64,000 nucleotides of DNA from positions 248,001 to 312,000 of the forward strand of contig JAEURJ010000023.1 of the NCBI GenBank assembly GCA_016789305.1, in the 5' to 3' direction. This document shows, in pieces, positions 17,105 through 25,368 of this stretch. The position numbers and the translations under genes were made by a program. The notes under the pieces are model-generated. The model had not been told where the DNA came from and searched no databases. It worked only from the letters and a program-made list of their open reading frames with translations. Positions within the stretch are counted from its first letter, which is position 1. Every line of letters begins with the position of its first letter. Origin of the DNA: Anaerolineales bacterium. GTDB taxonomy: Bacteria; Chloroflexota; Anaerolineae; Anaerolineales; Villigracilaceae.

Positions 17105-17677
17105 ATGTTGCCTAACCCCAATGAAAAACTGGACCCGCGCATCGTTCGTACCCGCGGCCTGATTCTGAAATCCTTTGAGGATCTCCTCGCTGAAAAAGGA
17201 TTCGAAACCATCTCCGTGCAGGATGTGACCGACAAGGCACAGATCAACCGCGCCACGTTCTACGCCCACTTTCAAGATAAATACGCCCTGCTGGATTACT
17301 CCATCAGCCAGATGTTCAAACAGGAAATCGACAAGCGCACCTTGAATGCCTGTCATTACACCCCCGATAATTTACGGAGCTTGATTCTCGCTGTATGCGA
17401 CTTTCTATCCAACATGCACAGCGAGTGTGCCCAACCACACCAGCAATTCGAATCACTGGTGGAAGGCACCATCAAAAAGATTGTCTTCGACTTGTTATCT
17501 CATTGGCTGGAACAATCCAATTCCAAAATCTCCTTCGAGATTCCCGCAACAGTCGCCACCTGGGCGATCTATGGCCTCGCCTCACATTACAGCCACATGA
17601 AAAAACGCCCCGCCCTCGAAAAATTCGTGGACGAAGCGTTTCCGTTGGTTGCTGTTAATTTGGAACAGTTTGCGTAA
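17105..17677 (+). CDS. TetR/AcrR family transcriptional regulator
   Basis: 190 residues. The N-terminal helix-turn-helix covers about 12-58 (RTRGLILKSFEDLLAEKGFETISVQDVTDKAQINRATFYAHFQDKYAL). The C-terminal ligand domain is helical with a CxxH-like NACHYTPDN and a PHQQFESLV stretch. SD AAAGGAGA precedes ATG 17105. It is divergent from the LUD / F420-reductase / DoxX / VOC genes and probably represses them and itself; the inducer is unknown but the targets suggest electrophilic or quinone-like compounds. Confidence 0.92.
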   Translation: MLPNPNEKLDPRIVRTRGLILKSFEDLLAEKGFETISVQDVTDKAQINRATFYAHFQDKYALLDYSISQMFKQEIDKRTLNACHYTPDNLRSLILAVCDFLSNMHSECAQPHQQFESLVEGTIKKIVFDLLSHWLEQSNSKISFEIPATVATWAIYGLASHYSHMKKRPALEKFVDEAFPLVAVNLEQFA

Positions 17678-17680
17678 CCG

Positions 17681-17707
17681 TAGGTACACGGCGACGCCGT
17701 GTACCTA
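17681..17707. repeat. 27-bp perfect palindromic repeat, copy 2
   Basis: 12-bp arms TAGGTACACGGC / GCCGTGTACCTA around GAC, the same design as 13120-13146. It occupies the space between the convergent tetR and isomerase genes and overlaps the isomerase stop codon region at 17705. Confidence 0.75.
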
Positions 17708-18772
17708 CTCTAACGAACGTTTGAAATTCACAAACGCATCTTCTTCAGAGGGGTCAGCACCGTATGCCATGGCGAGATAATATGCCATGTAATCGCCAAA
17801 AATGATCAACGTCCACAAATGAGCGATGACCGATTCGCCGCGCGCATCGATCACATCGGTGTTCAATGCTTCAAGCATGAAAGCCTGGCGCATTAGATCT
17901 GAGCGCAGACGATTGCGTGGATGATCCGATTTCGCGCGCATGAACAGCGTCATCGTGTGAGCGTTGAGCGTGGGATTCGGATTGATCGTGGCAATCAAAG
18001 TGTTGTGAGTGGCCTCGGGGATGATCTCGAAATTCGCACCCGCCTTGGCGAGTTGATTGATCTGCATCTTCCATCTTCGCGCAACAGGGGCGAGATTTTC
18101 AGTCGCAACAAATGTAACCCAACGCCCCACCAGTTGACCCGCATAACGCTTGGCAGGATTCTTCGCTGCGATCATGTCTGCAACGATGTGCTGTTGCGAA
18201 CGCTTCATCATCGCAATGGCTTCAACCACATCGTTTGCAGGGTCGGGAATGAATCCGAGGCGGGAGAATAGCGCAAGCAGCAATCCAAACGGATAGGCAA
18301 TCGCAGCAGTATCCACCACGCCATTGCTGTCAAATTTCCACAGGGGAATGTTTTTTTCAGCAGCACGTGTGCCGATTTCGCCCCCCATCGTGATGGCAAA
18401 TGCGGTGCAATCATTTTTTATGGCGACTACAAACGCATCCAACACTTCCTCGGAATTACCGGAGTGGGAAATGCAAATGACCAAAGTTCCTTTACCACTC
18501 GCGAATGCAGGGAGTCCATAGCCACGATGCAATGTCACGGGGAGGCGAATGCTTGACGAAACAGAAGCAGCCACCAGTTCCGCCGCGACCGCCGAATCAC
18601 CCATCGCCGAGATGACAATGTTTTGAATGTCTTTAAAATCAGGAAGCGGCTGTGCCAATCCCAATTCCCATGCGGTTTGTAATTGATCGGGCAGGCTGTC
18701 GATCTGGGCCAGCATGTTTTTGGTATCTATTTTTTTGAAGAGGTCGAGGTCGTCTAAGTTCATAGGTTCCAT
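17705..18772 (-). CDS. Bifunctional phosphoglucose/phosphomannose isomerase-like SIS protein
   Basis: 355 residues. Two SIS domains. ISAMGDSAVAAELVAASV and the VICISHSGNSEEVLDAFVVA block at about 50-115 form the first sugar-phosphate site; PEATHNTLIATINPN near 250 matches the C-terminal catalytic region of archaeal/bacterial PGI/PMI proteins. It would interconvert glucose-6-P or mannose-6-P with fructose-6-P. The start could be Met1 or Met4. Its 3' end overlaps a palindromic repeat. Confidence 0.88.
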   Translation of the reverse strand: MEPMNLDDLDLFKKIDTKNMLAQIDSLPDQLQTAWELGLAQPLPDFKDIQNIVISAMGDSAVAAELVAASVSSSIRLPVTLHRGYGLPAFASGKGTLVICISHSGNSEEVLDAFVVAIKNDCTAFAITMGGEIGTRAAEKNIPLWKFDSNGVVDTAAIAYPFGLLLALFSRLGFIPDPANDVVEAIAMMKRSQQHIVADMIAAKNPAKRYAGQLVGRWVTFVATENLAPVARRWKMQINQLAKAGANFEIIPEATHNTLIATINPNPTLNAHTMTLFMRAKSDHPRNRLRSDLMRQAFMLEALNTDVIDARGESVIAHLWTLIIFGDYMAYYLAMAYGADPSEEDAFVNFKRSLE

Positions 18773-18778
18773 GATTCT

Positions 18779-18875
18779 CTGAGCGATAGCGACACTTGCA
18801 CCGCAGTGCGGATGCAGTGCGTGTGAGAGTCTCCAAGATAATCAGAGAGATCCTTCGCTACGCTCAGGATGACAA
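18779..18875. repeat. Degenerate palindromic repeat (CTGAGCG.../...CGCTCAGGATGACA)
   Basis: Left part CTGAGCGATAGCGAC and right part GATCCTTCGCTACGCTCAGGATGACA enclose a second small palindrome (TGCACCGCAGTGCGGATGCAGTGC region). The right end belongs to the same family as the repeats at 58253-58337 and 61309-61389. Confidence 0.55.
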
Positions 18876-18882
18876 TATTTGG

Positions 18883-20364
18883 TTAACTTGCATCCTTGAT
18901 GAATTTTGTAATATCTTTTTTCATTTCCTTGAGCGATGGCAGGTGGACATACATCATGTGGCCCGCCTTGTAATATGCCATGCGGATATTTTTGCGCAAG
19001 GATTGATCAAGACCGAGATGATCGAAGGTGTATTCGGTGGCGAAGTAAGGCGTGCCGAGATCGAAATAACCGTTGGCAACGAAGACTTTGAGATATTTAT
19101 TGAAGGTCATCGCGCCGCGCAGGGTTTCAGCGACGTTGACATATTGATTTTGGAAATAGCTGTAGGACCATTGCATCCAAACTTTTTCGCTCAAAATTTC
19201 ATACGGCGTATCGGTTTCAAATTTCAATTCGGTGCGGATGTAATCATTGAACGCCGCGGTATACGGCCCATTGACCTGCGCGAACAGCGGATCATATTCC
19301 GGCGTGGATGTGACCCCGCTGCGGTCTGTGCCGGTGTATCGGCTGTCCAATCGCCCGACGGTTTTTCCACGCTCGCGCAGCAGTTCTTTGAAATAATGCT
19401 GATCGAGGATGCGCAGATCCGTACGCTCGATGAAATCCTGCGAGATGCCGGTATAGCGCGAAAGTTTTTCGACGACGCTGGCACGCTCTTCGCGAGTCAA
19501 CGATGCGCCTTTGAGCAACGCGGTTGCATATTCACCCATCGCGAATTCTTTCGCTTCTTTAAGCGCAGCTTCCAACGATGACTTGAAATTCAACTTGCCG
19601 TGATACCACGCGGTGGCGGTATAGGCGGGCAGGAACATGATATATGGCAGGTCATTATTGAGATTGAAGTCGATGGTGGTGAAATCGAGCACGGCAGAGA
19701 TGAGCACAAGTCCATTTAACAACATGCCGTGACGGTCCTGCAAGTAACCGGAGAGTCCCGCCGAACGCGTGGTTCCATAGGATTCGCCTGCAAGGAATTT
19801 CGGCGAAAGCCAACGATGATAGCGCGTGGCATACAATCGGATGAAATCACCGACGGATTGAATGTCCTTGGTGAAGGTGTGCCATTCTTTTGATTTCTCG
19901 CCTTCCACGGGACGGCTGTAGCCGGTGCTCATCGGATCGATGAAAACGAGATCGGTTTCATCGAGGATGGAGTATTGATTATCGGTAAGCTTGAAAGGCG
20001 GCGGAGGCATCTCGCCTTCGTCGGTGAGTACCACGCGGCGCGGTCCCAGCACACCCATATGCAGCCACACGGACGAGGAACCGGGTCCGCCATTGAAGGA
20101 GAATGTGATGGGACGTTTGGACTTATCCCGCACGCCGTCTTTTGTATAAGCAATGAAGAAGATCTGCGCGCGCGGCTTTTCGACCTCGGCGTCTTTTTCC
20201 TTGTCGTTGACTTCTTCCTTCAGCACCATTGTCCCGGTGGTGACTGTGTACTTGATCACCTTGCCGCCGATCTTGATCGAATGCTTGCTCTCGACCAGAT
20301 TATCTTTGGGAGTGGGTTTTTCGTCTTTCTTCTCTTCTGGTTTGGGTTCAGTCTTTTCGGCCAT
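18883..20364 (-). CDS. Peptidase S10 (serine carboxypeptidase) family protein
   Basis: 493 residues. S10 landmarks: FNGGPGSSSVWLHMGVLGPRRV near 88, catalytic Ser in GESYGTTRSAGL near 192, Asp in FVANGYFDLGTPYFATEY near 430, His in YYKAGHMMYVHL near 470, in the expected order. The N-terminus is a Lys/Glu/Pro-rich stretch with no signal peptide, although eukaryotic relatives are secreted, so a cytoplasmic location is suggested. Likely removes C-terminal residues from peptides. Confidence 0.93.
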   Translation of the reverse strand: MAEKTEPKPEEKKDEKPTPKDNLVESKHSIKIGGKVIKYTVTTGTMVLKEEVNDKEKDAEVEKPRAQIFFIAYTKDGVRDKSKRPITFSFNGGPGSSSVWLHMGVLGPRRVVLTDEGEMPPPPFKLTDNQYSILDETDLVFIDPMSTGYSRPVEGEKSKEWHTFTKDIQSVGDFIRLYATRYHRWLSPKFLAGESYGTTRSAGLSGYLQDRHGMLLNGLVLISAVLDFTTIDFNLNNDLPYIMFLPAYTATAWYHGKLNFKSSLEAALKEAKEFAMGEYATALLKGASLTREERASVVEKLSRYTGISQDFIERTDLRILDQHYFKELLRERGKTVGRLDSRYTGTDRSGVTSTPEYDPLFAQVNGPYTAAFNDYIRTELKFETDTPYEILSEKVWMQWSYSYFQNQYVNVAETLRGAMTFNKYLKVFVANGYFDLGTPYFATEYTFDHLGLDQSLRKNIRMAYYKAGHMMYVHLPSLKEMKKDITKFIKDAS

Positions 20365-20379
20365 GTGAGTCTCCTTGGG

Positions 20380-21471
20380 TCACGAAAGGTACATTTTCCT
20401 TGAAATGAATTTAATTTCTGGAAGGATCAATTTCAGGACAGCAAACGAGATCAATTCTACTGGGAGAAGAAAGAAGAAGGCAACATCCGCGAGAAGGGGA
20501 TTTTGGATATAAATAGCAAGCTTTTTGCCGATCACATTATAAATTTTGCGAATCAATTTATGTGCCAAAGGAGATATCACCTGCAATGCCAGTTCAACCG
20601 ATTTGAGTCGTTGCAGCTGGGAATTAACCCGCATCTCTTTTCCATTTGATAAATGAACAGTTCGTGAGCCAACGAAGCTTGGGTGTCCCTTTGCGGCGGC
20701 GGTGGCGATGTAACAATCTGGCGGCTGGGGTGGAAGTGCTGAGTACAACTCGTACATTTTCAGGATATTAAATCGCAAGGCTCCTACATAGGCTGCGAGC
20801 CATACGCCGATGCTAAGTCCGCGCAAAAGGGTAATTTTCGATTCATGGTTTTTGATCAGCCAAACTGCGGCCCGGAGAGAAAGCAGGAAGGACCAAAAGG
20901 GAGCGACGAACACAAGCAATATTAATGCGGTGAAGAAGGGAGAAAAGACATTTCGCGAGGTGATCATGCTGATCAAGGCCAATATAGCTACAAGACCCGC
21001 AAGGATCATGCCCGTCAATCGAAGATTCCACTTTGCTGCGACCCAGGGATAAAAACGGGAGAACAGTAATGGGGATATCCATGCCAGAATCAAAAGAAAA
21101 TGCCAGGGGGAAGGCTCCAAGGCAGGCAGGATGGCAATGCTGAAATGTAAAGCCAGAAGAACGCCGCTATAAACCCCGAAACGAACTGAAAACTTCGACG
21201 CGAACCGCGTGACATCGATCAATAACAGGAGATAGCAAATGATTGAGTAGGCAAGCAAAGGAATAATAAATAACGATGCTTCCGGAAAAAGAAACAGAAT
21301 TGCATAATCAGCTACTCTTCCGGACTGCCAATCCGGCTTCAAAACATGGATCATGGAAAACGAAAAAATCGGCATGGCGGTGACAAATAAACCATACAAG
21401 ACTCTTCCCCAGAAAGCCGACGGGAATGGCGATGAAAACTCAAGCGGACTGGAATTGGATTCAGTATTCAT
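20380..21471 (-). CDS. Polytopic membrane protein, DUF6688-like
   Basis: 363 residues with about nine hydrophobic segments. After the membrane region comes CYIATAAAKGHPSFVGSRTVHLSNG, a Cys-initiated block I associate with the DUF6688 family, then a final helix pair. Function is unknown. It precedes the S10 gene by 15 bases, so both are probably cotranscribed. Confidence 0.6.
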   Translation of the reverse strand: MNTESNSSPLEFSSPFPSAFWGRVLYGLFVTAMPIFSFSMIHVLKPDWQSGRVADYAILFLFPEASLFIIPLLAYSIICYLLLLIDVTRFASKFSVRFGVYSGVLLALHFSIAILPALEPSPWHFLLILAWISPLLFSRFYPWVAAKWNLRLTGMILAGLVAILALISMITSRNVFSPFFTALILLVFVAPFWSFLLSLRAAVWLIKNHESKITLLRGLSIGVWLAAYVGALRFNILKMYELYSALPPQPPDCYIATAAAKGHPSFVGSRTVHLSNGKEMRVNSQLQRLKSVELALQVISPLAHKLIRKIYNVIGKKLAIYIQNPLLADVAFFFLLPVELISFAVLKLILPEIKFISRKMYLS

Positions 21472-21496
21472 AGTTTCCTTTATGAAGTGATGGTCA

Positions 21497-22321
21497 TTAT
21501 TTTAGCGAATTGATGGTCGCATACACTTCTTTTTTATTCCACCCGCTTTGTTCTGCCAATGTCACAGAAATTTCCTTGGCAGATTTACCTGCTTTCAGTT
21601 CTTTTTTAATTGCCTTGAGCAATTCACCCTCCGTCCAAACACTTCTTTCCTCTTTCATCTTCCCCGCAATCACCAACGTAAATTCCCCGCGCGGTTCCTT
21701 CGATTTGAAATATTCAATCGCACCGCTGACGGGTCCACGCCAGTATTCTTCATACATCTTTGTCATTTCGCGGGCCACGCAGATTTGACGGTCTCCCAAT
21801 GTGGAGAGGATATCCTCCAACGAGTCAATGATGCGATGAGGGGATTCGAGAAAGATTAATGTGTACGGCTGGTTGGAAATCTCTTCCAGAGTTTTGCGGC
21901 GTTCATTTGCCTTGCTGGCAAGGTAGCCAAGGTATAGAAATGAATCCGTTGGCAGGCCGGAGACTGTCAAGGCGGCGATGGGAGATGACGGTCCGGGAAC
22001 AGGCACGACGTTAAAGTTGGAAGCGAGGGCGGCTTTGACCAATTCATAGCCGGGGTCGTTAATGGCAGGTGTCCCAGCATCGGAGATCAATGCCACATCC
22101 CCATCGGCAAGAGCGTTCAAGATCAAATCGAGTTTATTGATTTTGTTGTGTTCGAAATAACTGGTGAGTGGAGTTTGAATCTCGAAATGTTTAAGCAGCA
22201 CACCGCTGTGACGGGTATCTTCAGCGGCGATCAACTTCGATTCACGGAGGATGCGCAAGGCACGTTGTGAAATATCTTCAAGATTTCCGATCGGTGTGGC
22301 GACGAGATAAAGTGTACCCAT
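21497..22321 (-). CDS. rsmI: 16S rRNA (cytidine(1402)-2'-O)-methyltransferase RsmI
   Basis: 274 residues. Tetrapyrrole-methylase fold: LYLVATPIGNLEDISQRAL at the N-terminus, AEDTRHSGVLLKHF, the SAM-binding SDAGTPAINDPGYELV, PGPSSPIAALTVSGLPTD, and FLESPHRI. The C-terminal 40 residues form a small helical DNA/RNA-binding-like domain (ISVTLAEQSGWNKKEVYATI). Methylates C1402 of 16S rRNA using SAM. Downstream of it on the minus strand is the DUF6688-like gene. Confidence 0.95.
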   Translation of the reverse strand: MGTLYLVATPIGNLEDISQRALRILRESKLIAAEDTRHSGVLLKHFEIQTPLTSYFEHNKINKLDLILNALADGDVALISDAGTPAINDPGYELVKAALASNFNVVPVPGPSSPIAALTVSGLPTDSFLYLGYLASKANERRKTLEEISNQPYTLIFLESPHRIIDSLEDILSTLGDRQICVAREMTKMYEEYWRGPVSGAIEYFKSKEPRGEFTLVIAGKMKEERSVWTEGELLKAIKKELKAGKSAKEISVTLAEQSGWNKKEVYATINSLK

Positions 22322-22349
22322 GCAGTGATTTTATCATTCCGACCCCTTA

Positions 22350-22379
22350 AACAAACCTGCCGCCATGTTTGGCGGCAGG
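22350..22379 (-). terminator. Intrinsic terminator after the kinase gene
   Basis: Read on the minus strand: CCTGCCGCC, loop AAACAT, GGCGGCAGG, then TTTGTTT. Perfect 9-bp stem and T-rich tail. Confidence 0.75.
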
Positions 22380-22393
22380 TGGATTTATTTTAT

Positions 22394-23860
22394 TTACGGA
22401 CACCCACGAATATCCACTTTGAAGGTGATACAGCCGGCTTCCTCGGGAGGAGCAGCGACACAGCATTGATTCGCCAAACTGAATGTAGAACCCGTTGAAC
22501 ATTGAGCAAGGTCTTCGTTTGAAAGCTTGGGCGGCTTGCAAACCTTCAACTGATAAGAGAACAGTTGCTGGCCTGTGCAGGAAATCACCGTAAAGCCATC
22601 CTTGGTTAATTCTTCGTTGCATTTCAAGGCGGGATCCAACGCTTCATAGGTGGAGCCTTCTGTGATCCTCAACGCGGTATATGGAATTTTTGTAACGCAA
22701 ACTTTATTGGTCTCTTCCACTGTTGGCGCTGGGATGGTCACTCCCGCATCGCAAGCTGGGGCATATGGGATGACGGAGGCGATCTCCGCAGTGGCAGGGG
22801 CGGCTGTATCTGTTGCAGGAATGGAGGTAAAAGTGGCAACTTCAAGTGTGGAGGTCGCTGTGGGCACGGGCGCGGGGAATAATTGATTTCGCAAAAGGAA
22901 GAAACCGATCAGTGCGACCACGATCACAACCCCGGCAACTGCAAAGCCTGTTTTACTTTTTGACGAGCCACCCGCCGCGCCGGCTGCTGGCTTGAAAACA
23001 CCGGTACGAACGCCGGTTGCATTGGTCGTCGGGATGTTGCCTTCACTGCCAAATGCGGCCACATTCAATGCCTTGGCAAGATCAATGGCTGTGGAGTAAC
23101 GCTTGGTGCGATCCTTGGCCATCGACGTCTTGATCAAATTATCCACTTCAGACGGCAGGCTGGGAAGCGTCTTTAAAATTTCAGGAACAGGTTCGGTGAT
23201 GTGCTTGACGACCACTCCCATCGGAGTGTCCGCACTGTAGGGCTGCTGACCGCTCAACATTTGATACACGATCACGCCAAGTCCATAGACGTCGCTTCGA
23301 CCGTCGATATCGTTTCCCTGAGCCTGTTCAGGACTCATGTATGCGGGTGTGCCGATGACACCGCTTCCGGTCAAGCTGCTGGTTGATTCCGTCAATTTGG
23401 CAACGCCAAAATCTGAAATAAAAGGCGCACCGGTATTATCGAAAAGAATGTTGTCTGGTTTTAGATCGCGATGTACGATGCCTTTTTTATGGGCATAAGC
23501 GAGGCCCTGCGAAACTTTTTCAATGATGCGTGCCGCATCTTCAAGCGAGAATTTTCCCTTTTCGATCTCACTGGAAAGCGAGCCCCCGCTCATATAACGC
23601 ATCACAAAATACGGCTGGCCGTCCTCTTCCCCCACATCGTAAACCGGCACAATGGCGGGGTGTTCCAACCCGGCCACGATCTTCAGTTCCCGGTCGAAGC
23701 GCGAGCGAAATTGCGGATCATGCAGCATTTCACGCGGCAGCACTTTGAGCGCCACTTCACGGTCAAACAGCGGATCGTAGGCCCGGTATACTGTCGCCAT
23801 ACCGCCGCGGCCAAGTTCAGATTTAATTTCGTATCGACCAAATTTTGTGGGGATCGCCAT
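22394..23860 (-). CDS. Membrane-anchored Ser/Thr protein kinase (PknB type)
   Basis: 488 residues from ATG 23860; the frame is open for seven codons upstream, but MAIPTKFGRYEI is the usual kinase start. Kinase domain about 9-270: glycine loop LGRGGMATVY, Lys in VALKVL, catalytic HRDLKPDNILFD, DFGVAKL, and APE-like YMSPEQAQG. Then a linker, one membrane helix near 312-334 and a Thr/Ala/Pro-rich exported C-terminal region with ten cysteines. No PASTA repeats. Probably senses an outside signal; targets unknown. Confidence 0.94.
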   Translation of the reverse strand: MAIPTKFGRYEIKSELGRGGMATVYRAYDPLFDREVALKVLPREMLHDPQFRSRFDRELKIVAGLEHPAIVPVYDVGEEDGQPYFVMRYMSGGSLSSEIEKGKFSLEDAARIIEKVSQGLAYAHKKGIVHRDLKPDNILFDNTGAPFISDFGVAKLTESTSSLTGSGVIGTPAYMSPEQAQGNDIDGRSDVYGLGVIVYQMLSGQQPYSADTPMGVVVKHITEPVPEILKTLPSLPSEVDNLIKTSMAKDRTKRYSTAIDLAKALNVAAFGSEGNIPTTNATGVRTGVFKPAAGAAGGSSKSKTGFAVAGVVIVVALIGFFLLRNQLFPAPVPTATSTLEVATFTSIPATDTAAPATAEIASVIPYAPACDAGVTIPAPTVEETNKVCVTKIPYTALRITEGSTYEALDPALKCNEELTKDGFTVISCTGQQLFSYQLKVCKPPKLSNEDLAQCSTGSTFSLANQCCVAAPPEEAGCITFKVDIRGCP

Positions 23861-23939
23861 GCGCGCAAGTATAAACCACATGCAAGCCGAAGTGCAAGAA
23901 ACCCTTCCAGTATTGTCAGGCTATTAACATAAGCCTGGA

Positions 23940-23976
23940 TAAAAAAAACCGCGGCTGGTAAATGCCAGCCGCGACA
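23940..23976 (-). terminator. Intrinsic terminator of the PucC-MerR-membrane protein unit
   Basis: On the minus strand, CGCGGCTGGC, short loop, GCCAGCCGCG, followed by a run of eight T. It closes the unit that ends with the gene at 23983. Confidence 0.85.
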
Positions 23977-23982
23977 GGTTGT

Positions 23983-24693
23983 TTAGTCTGTGGCTGCCTG
24001 CGCAGCATGAATGGATGAAGTATTGGTTTGTGTCATGGCGCGATAACCGGCCCAGATCAATGAAATGCCGATCATCTCAGTGACGAACAGAACCTCCACA
24101 TAGCCGAAGCGGGTGAAGGAACCACCGATTCCAGGAAGCAAGGCTCCGATTGCGATCAGCCAGTTACCCAGTACACGATTGCCGCTATCCAGCTTGCGGG
24201 CATACTGAATGGCAGACCATGCCGCGCCGCCCACCAGAAAGATAAGGGCATATGTATTCGGCAAAATGGAAAACATGCGTGCCCATTGCCAGGTCATCAC
24301 TTTGCCGGTCAGGCGGGCTGGGTCGACAAGGGTCATATCCACCGGCGCAAAAAAGATGGCGATGGAAGCAATCGCAATATAGAAGATAAAGAACCAGGCA
24401 AGAATATCCGCGGCTTTCTTTTTCAACAGCAGATACACGGTCCCTTGCGCCAGCGGAAATGCGCCAAGCAATGCACCGCTGATATACCAGGCCTTCATAT
24501 TCCAAACACTCCAGCCGACGAGCACGTTAATCGATTCGGTCAACGTGCCGATCCCAAAACAGAAGGTACCGATGGTCCACCACATCAAATATTTCGCCTC
24601 CGGCTTGCGCTGCCAATGTTTGTACAGGGCGGCCGTAAAAGAAAAGGAAATAAGGGTGGTGAGAATGGGAATGTAGTGCGTGATGTTTTGCAT
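23983..24693 (-). CDS. Seven-helix membrane protein of unknown function
   Basis: 236 residues with seven hydrophobic segments. No conserved lysine in the last helix in a rhodopsin context was recognised, and I cannot assign a family. A polar C-terminal tail is rich in Ala/Thr/Ser. It follows the MerR gene by 51 bases on the same strand, in the transcription unit that begins with the PucC-like transporter, so it may work with that transporter at the membrane. Confidence 0.65.
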   Translation of the reverse strand: MQNITHYIPILTTLISFSFTAALYKHWQRKPEAKYLMWWTIGTFCFGIGTLTESINVLVGWSVWNMKAWYISGALLGAFPLAQGTVYLLLKKKAADILAWFFIFYIAIASIAIFFAPVDMTLVDPARLTGKVMTWQWARMFSILPNTYALIFLVGGAAWSAIQYARKLDSGNRVLGNWLIAIGALLPGIGGSFTRFGYVEVLFVTEMIGISLIWAGYRAMTQTNTSSIHAAQAATD

Positions 24694-24744
24694 GAGAAAC
24701 TCCTTTATGCTCCAGGGGAGCAGACTTAAAATAAAAATGCCAAC

Positions 24745-25365
24745 CTAACGATTGACATTTCCCAAAGACTCATATGTTTGTAAAAGGCTGATCAGGATCT
24801 CGTCTGTAAACGTATGGATCTTTGTATACATTTCCGAGGCCTGCGGAGCAGGCACCCGGGCATCCCCATACACTTTGATCACCGAGGAAACCAGCGCATC
24901 ACGGAAAAATAAAAAGGCTTTCGCAGCATCGACATAGCTCAGTTCATATCGCCGTGCCCGCGACGCATATTCATATCCGATCGCGTAGGCTTCCGAAGCC
25001 GCATCTTCGCCATGAGTGGCGATGTATTGCATCAAGCCGTGAAACAGGGACCGGGAGCTCAGGCGGTATTGCGCACGCGCATCTTCGTCCAATTTTTGAT
25101 ACCAGGACTCCGCCTGCAGCCGCCCCTCCGAAATTTGCATGCGGACGTTCTTGACAACCTCATTCATCATGCTTTCCGGCTCGATCTCACTGGACTTTCG
25201 GCTTGTTTCCAGCCAAAGTGAAATTTCATTTCGCTTATAGCGGCGATGTCCGCCGTTTGTTTTGTGTGTGGGAAGAATACCTTTATCAGACCAAAGCCGA
25301 ACCGTGCTGGGATGCACTCCCAGCACCTTCGCCGCATCGCTGAGGGAAAGCCATTCTTCCGTCAT
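24745..25365 (-). CDS. MerR-type transcriptional regulator with helical sensor domain
   Basis: 206 residues. N-terminal winged HTH: EWLSLSDAAKVLGVHPSTVRLWSDKGILPTHKTNGGHRRYKRNEISLWLE (about 3-52), with the Gly-Gly-His-Arg-Arg-Tyr wing. The remaining 145 residues are helical and lack the metal-binding cysteines of MerR; they look like a four-helix sensory domain. It starts three bases after the stop of the PucC-like gene, so it is cotranscribed with it and is the obvious candidate regulator of the unit. Confidence 0.85.
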   Translation of the reverse strand: MTEEWLSLSDAAKVLGVHPSTVRLWSDKGILPTHKTNGGHRRYKRNEISLWLETSRKSSEIEPESMMNEVVKNVRMQISEGRLQAESWYQKLDEDARAQYRLSSRSLFHGLMQYIATHGEDAASEAYAIGYEYASRARRYELSYVDAAKAFLFFRDALVSSVIKVYGDARVPAPQASEMYTKIHTFTDEILISLLQTYESLGNVNR

Positions 25366-25368
25366 GGA

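Noticed and set aside
18796..19581. 261-codon open frame on the plus strand opposite the S10 gene
   Set aside because: It is a shadow of the S10 coding sequence on the other strand; protein has no recognisable domain and the S10 motifs are on the minus strand.
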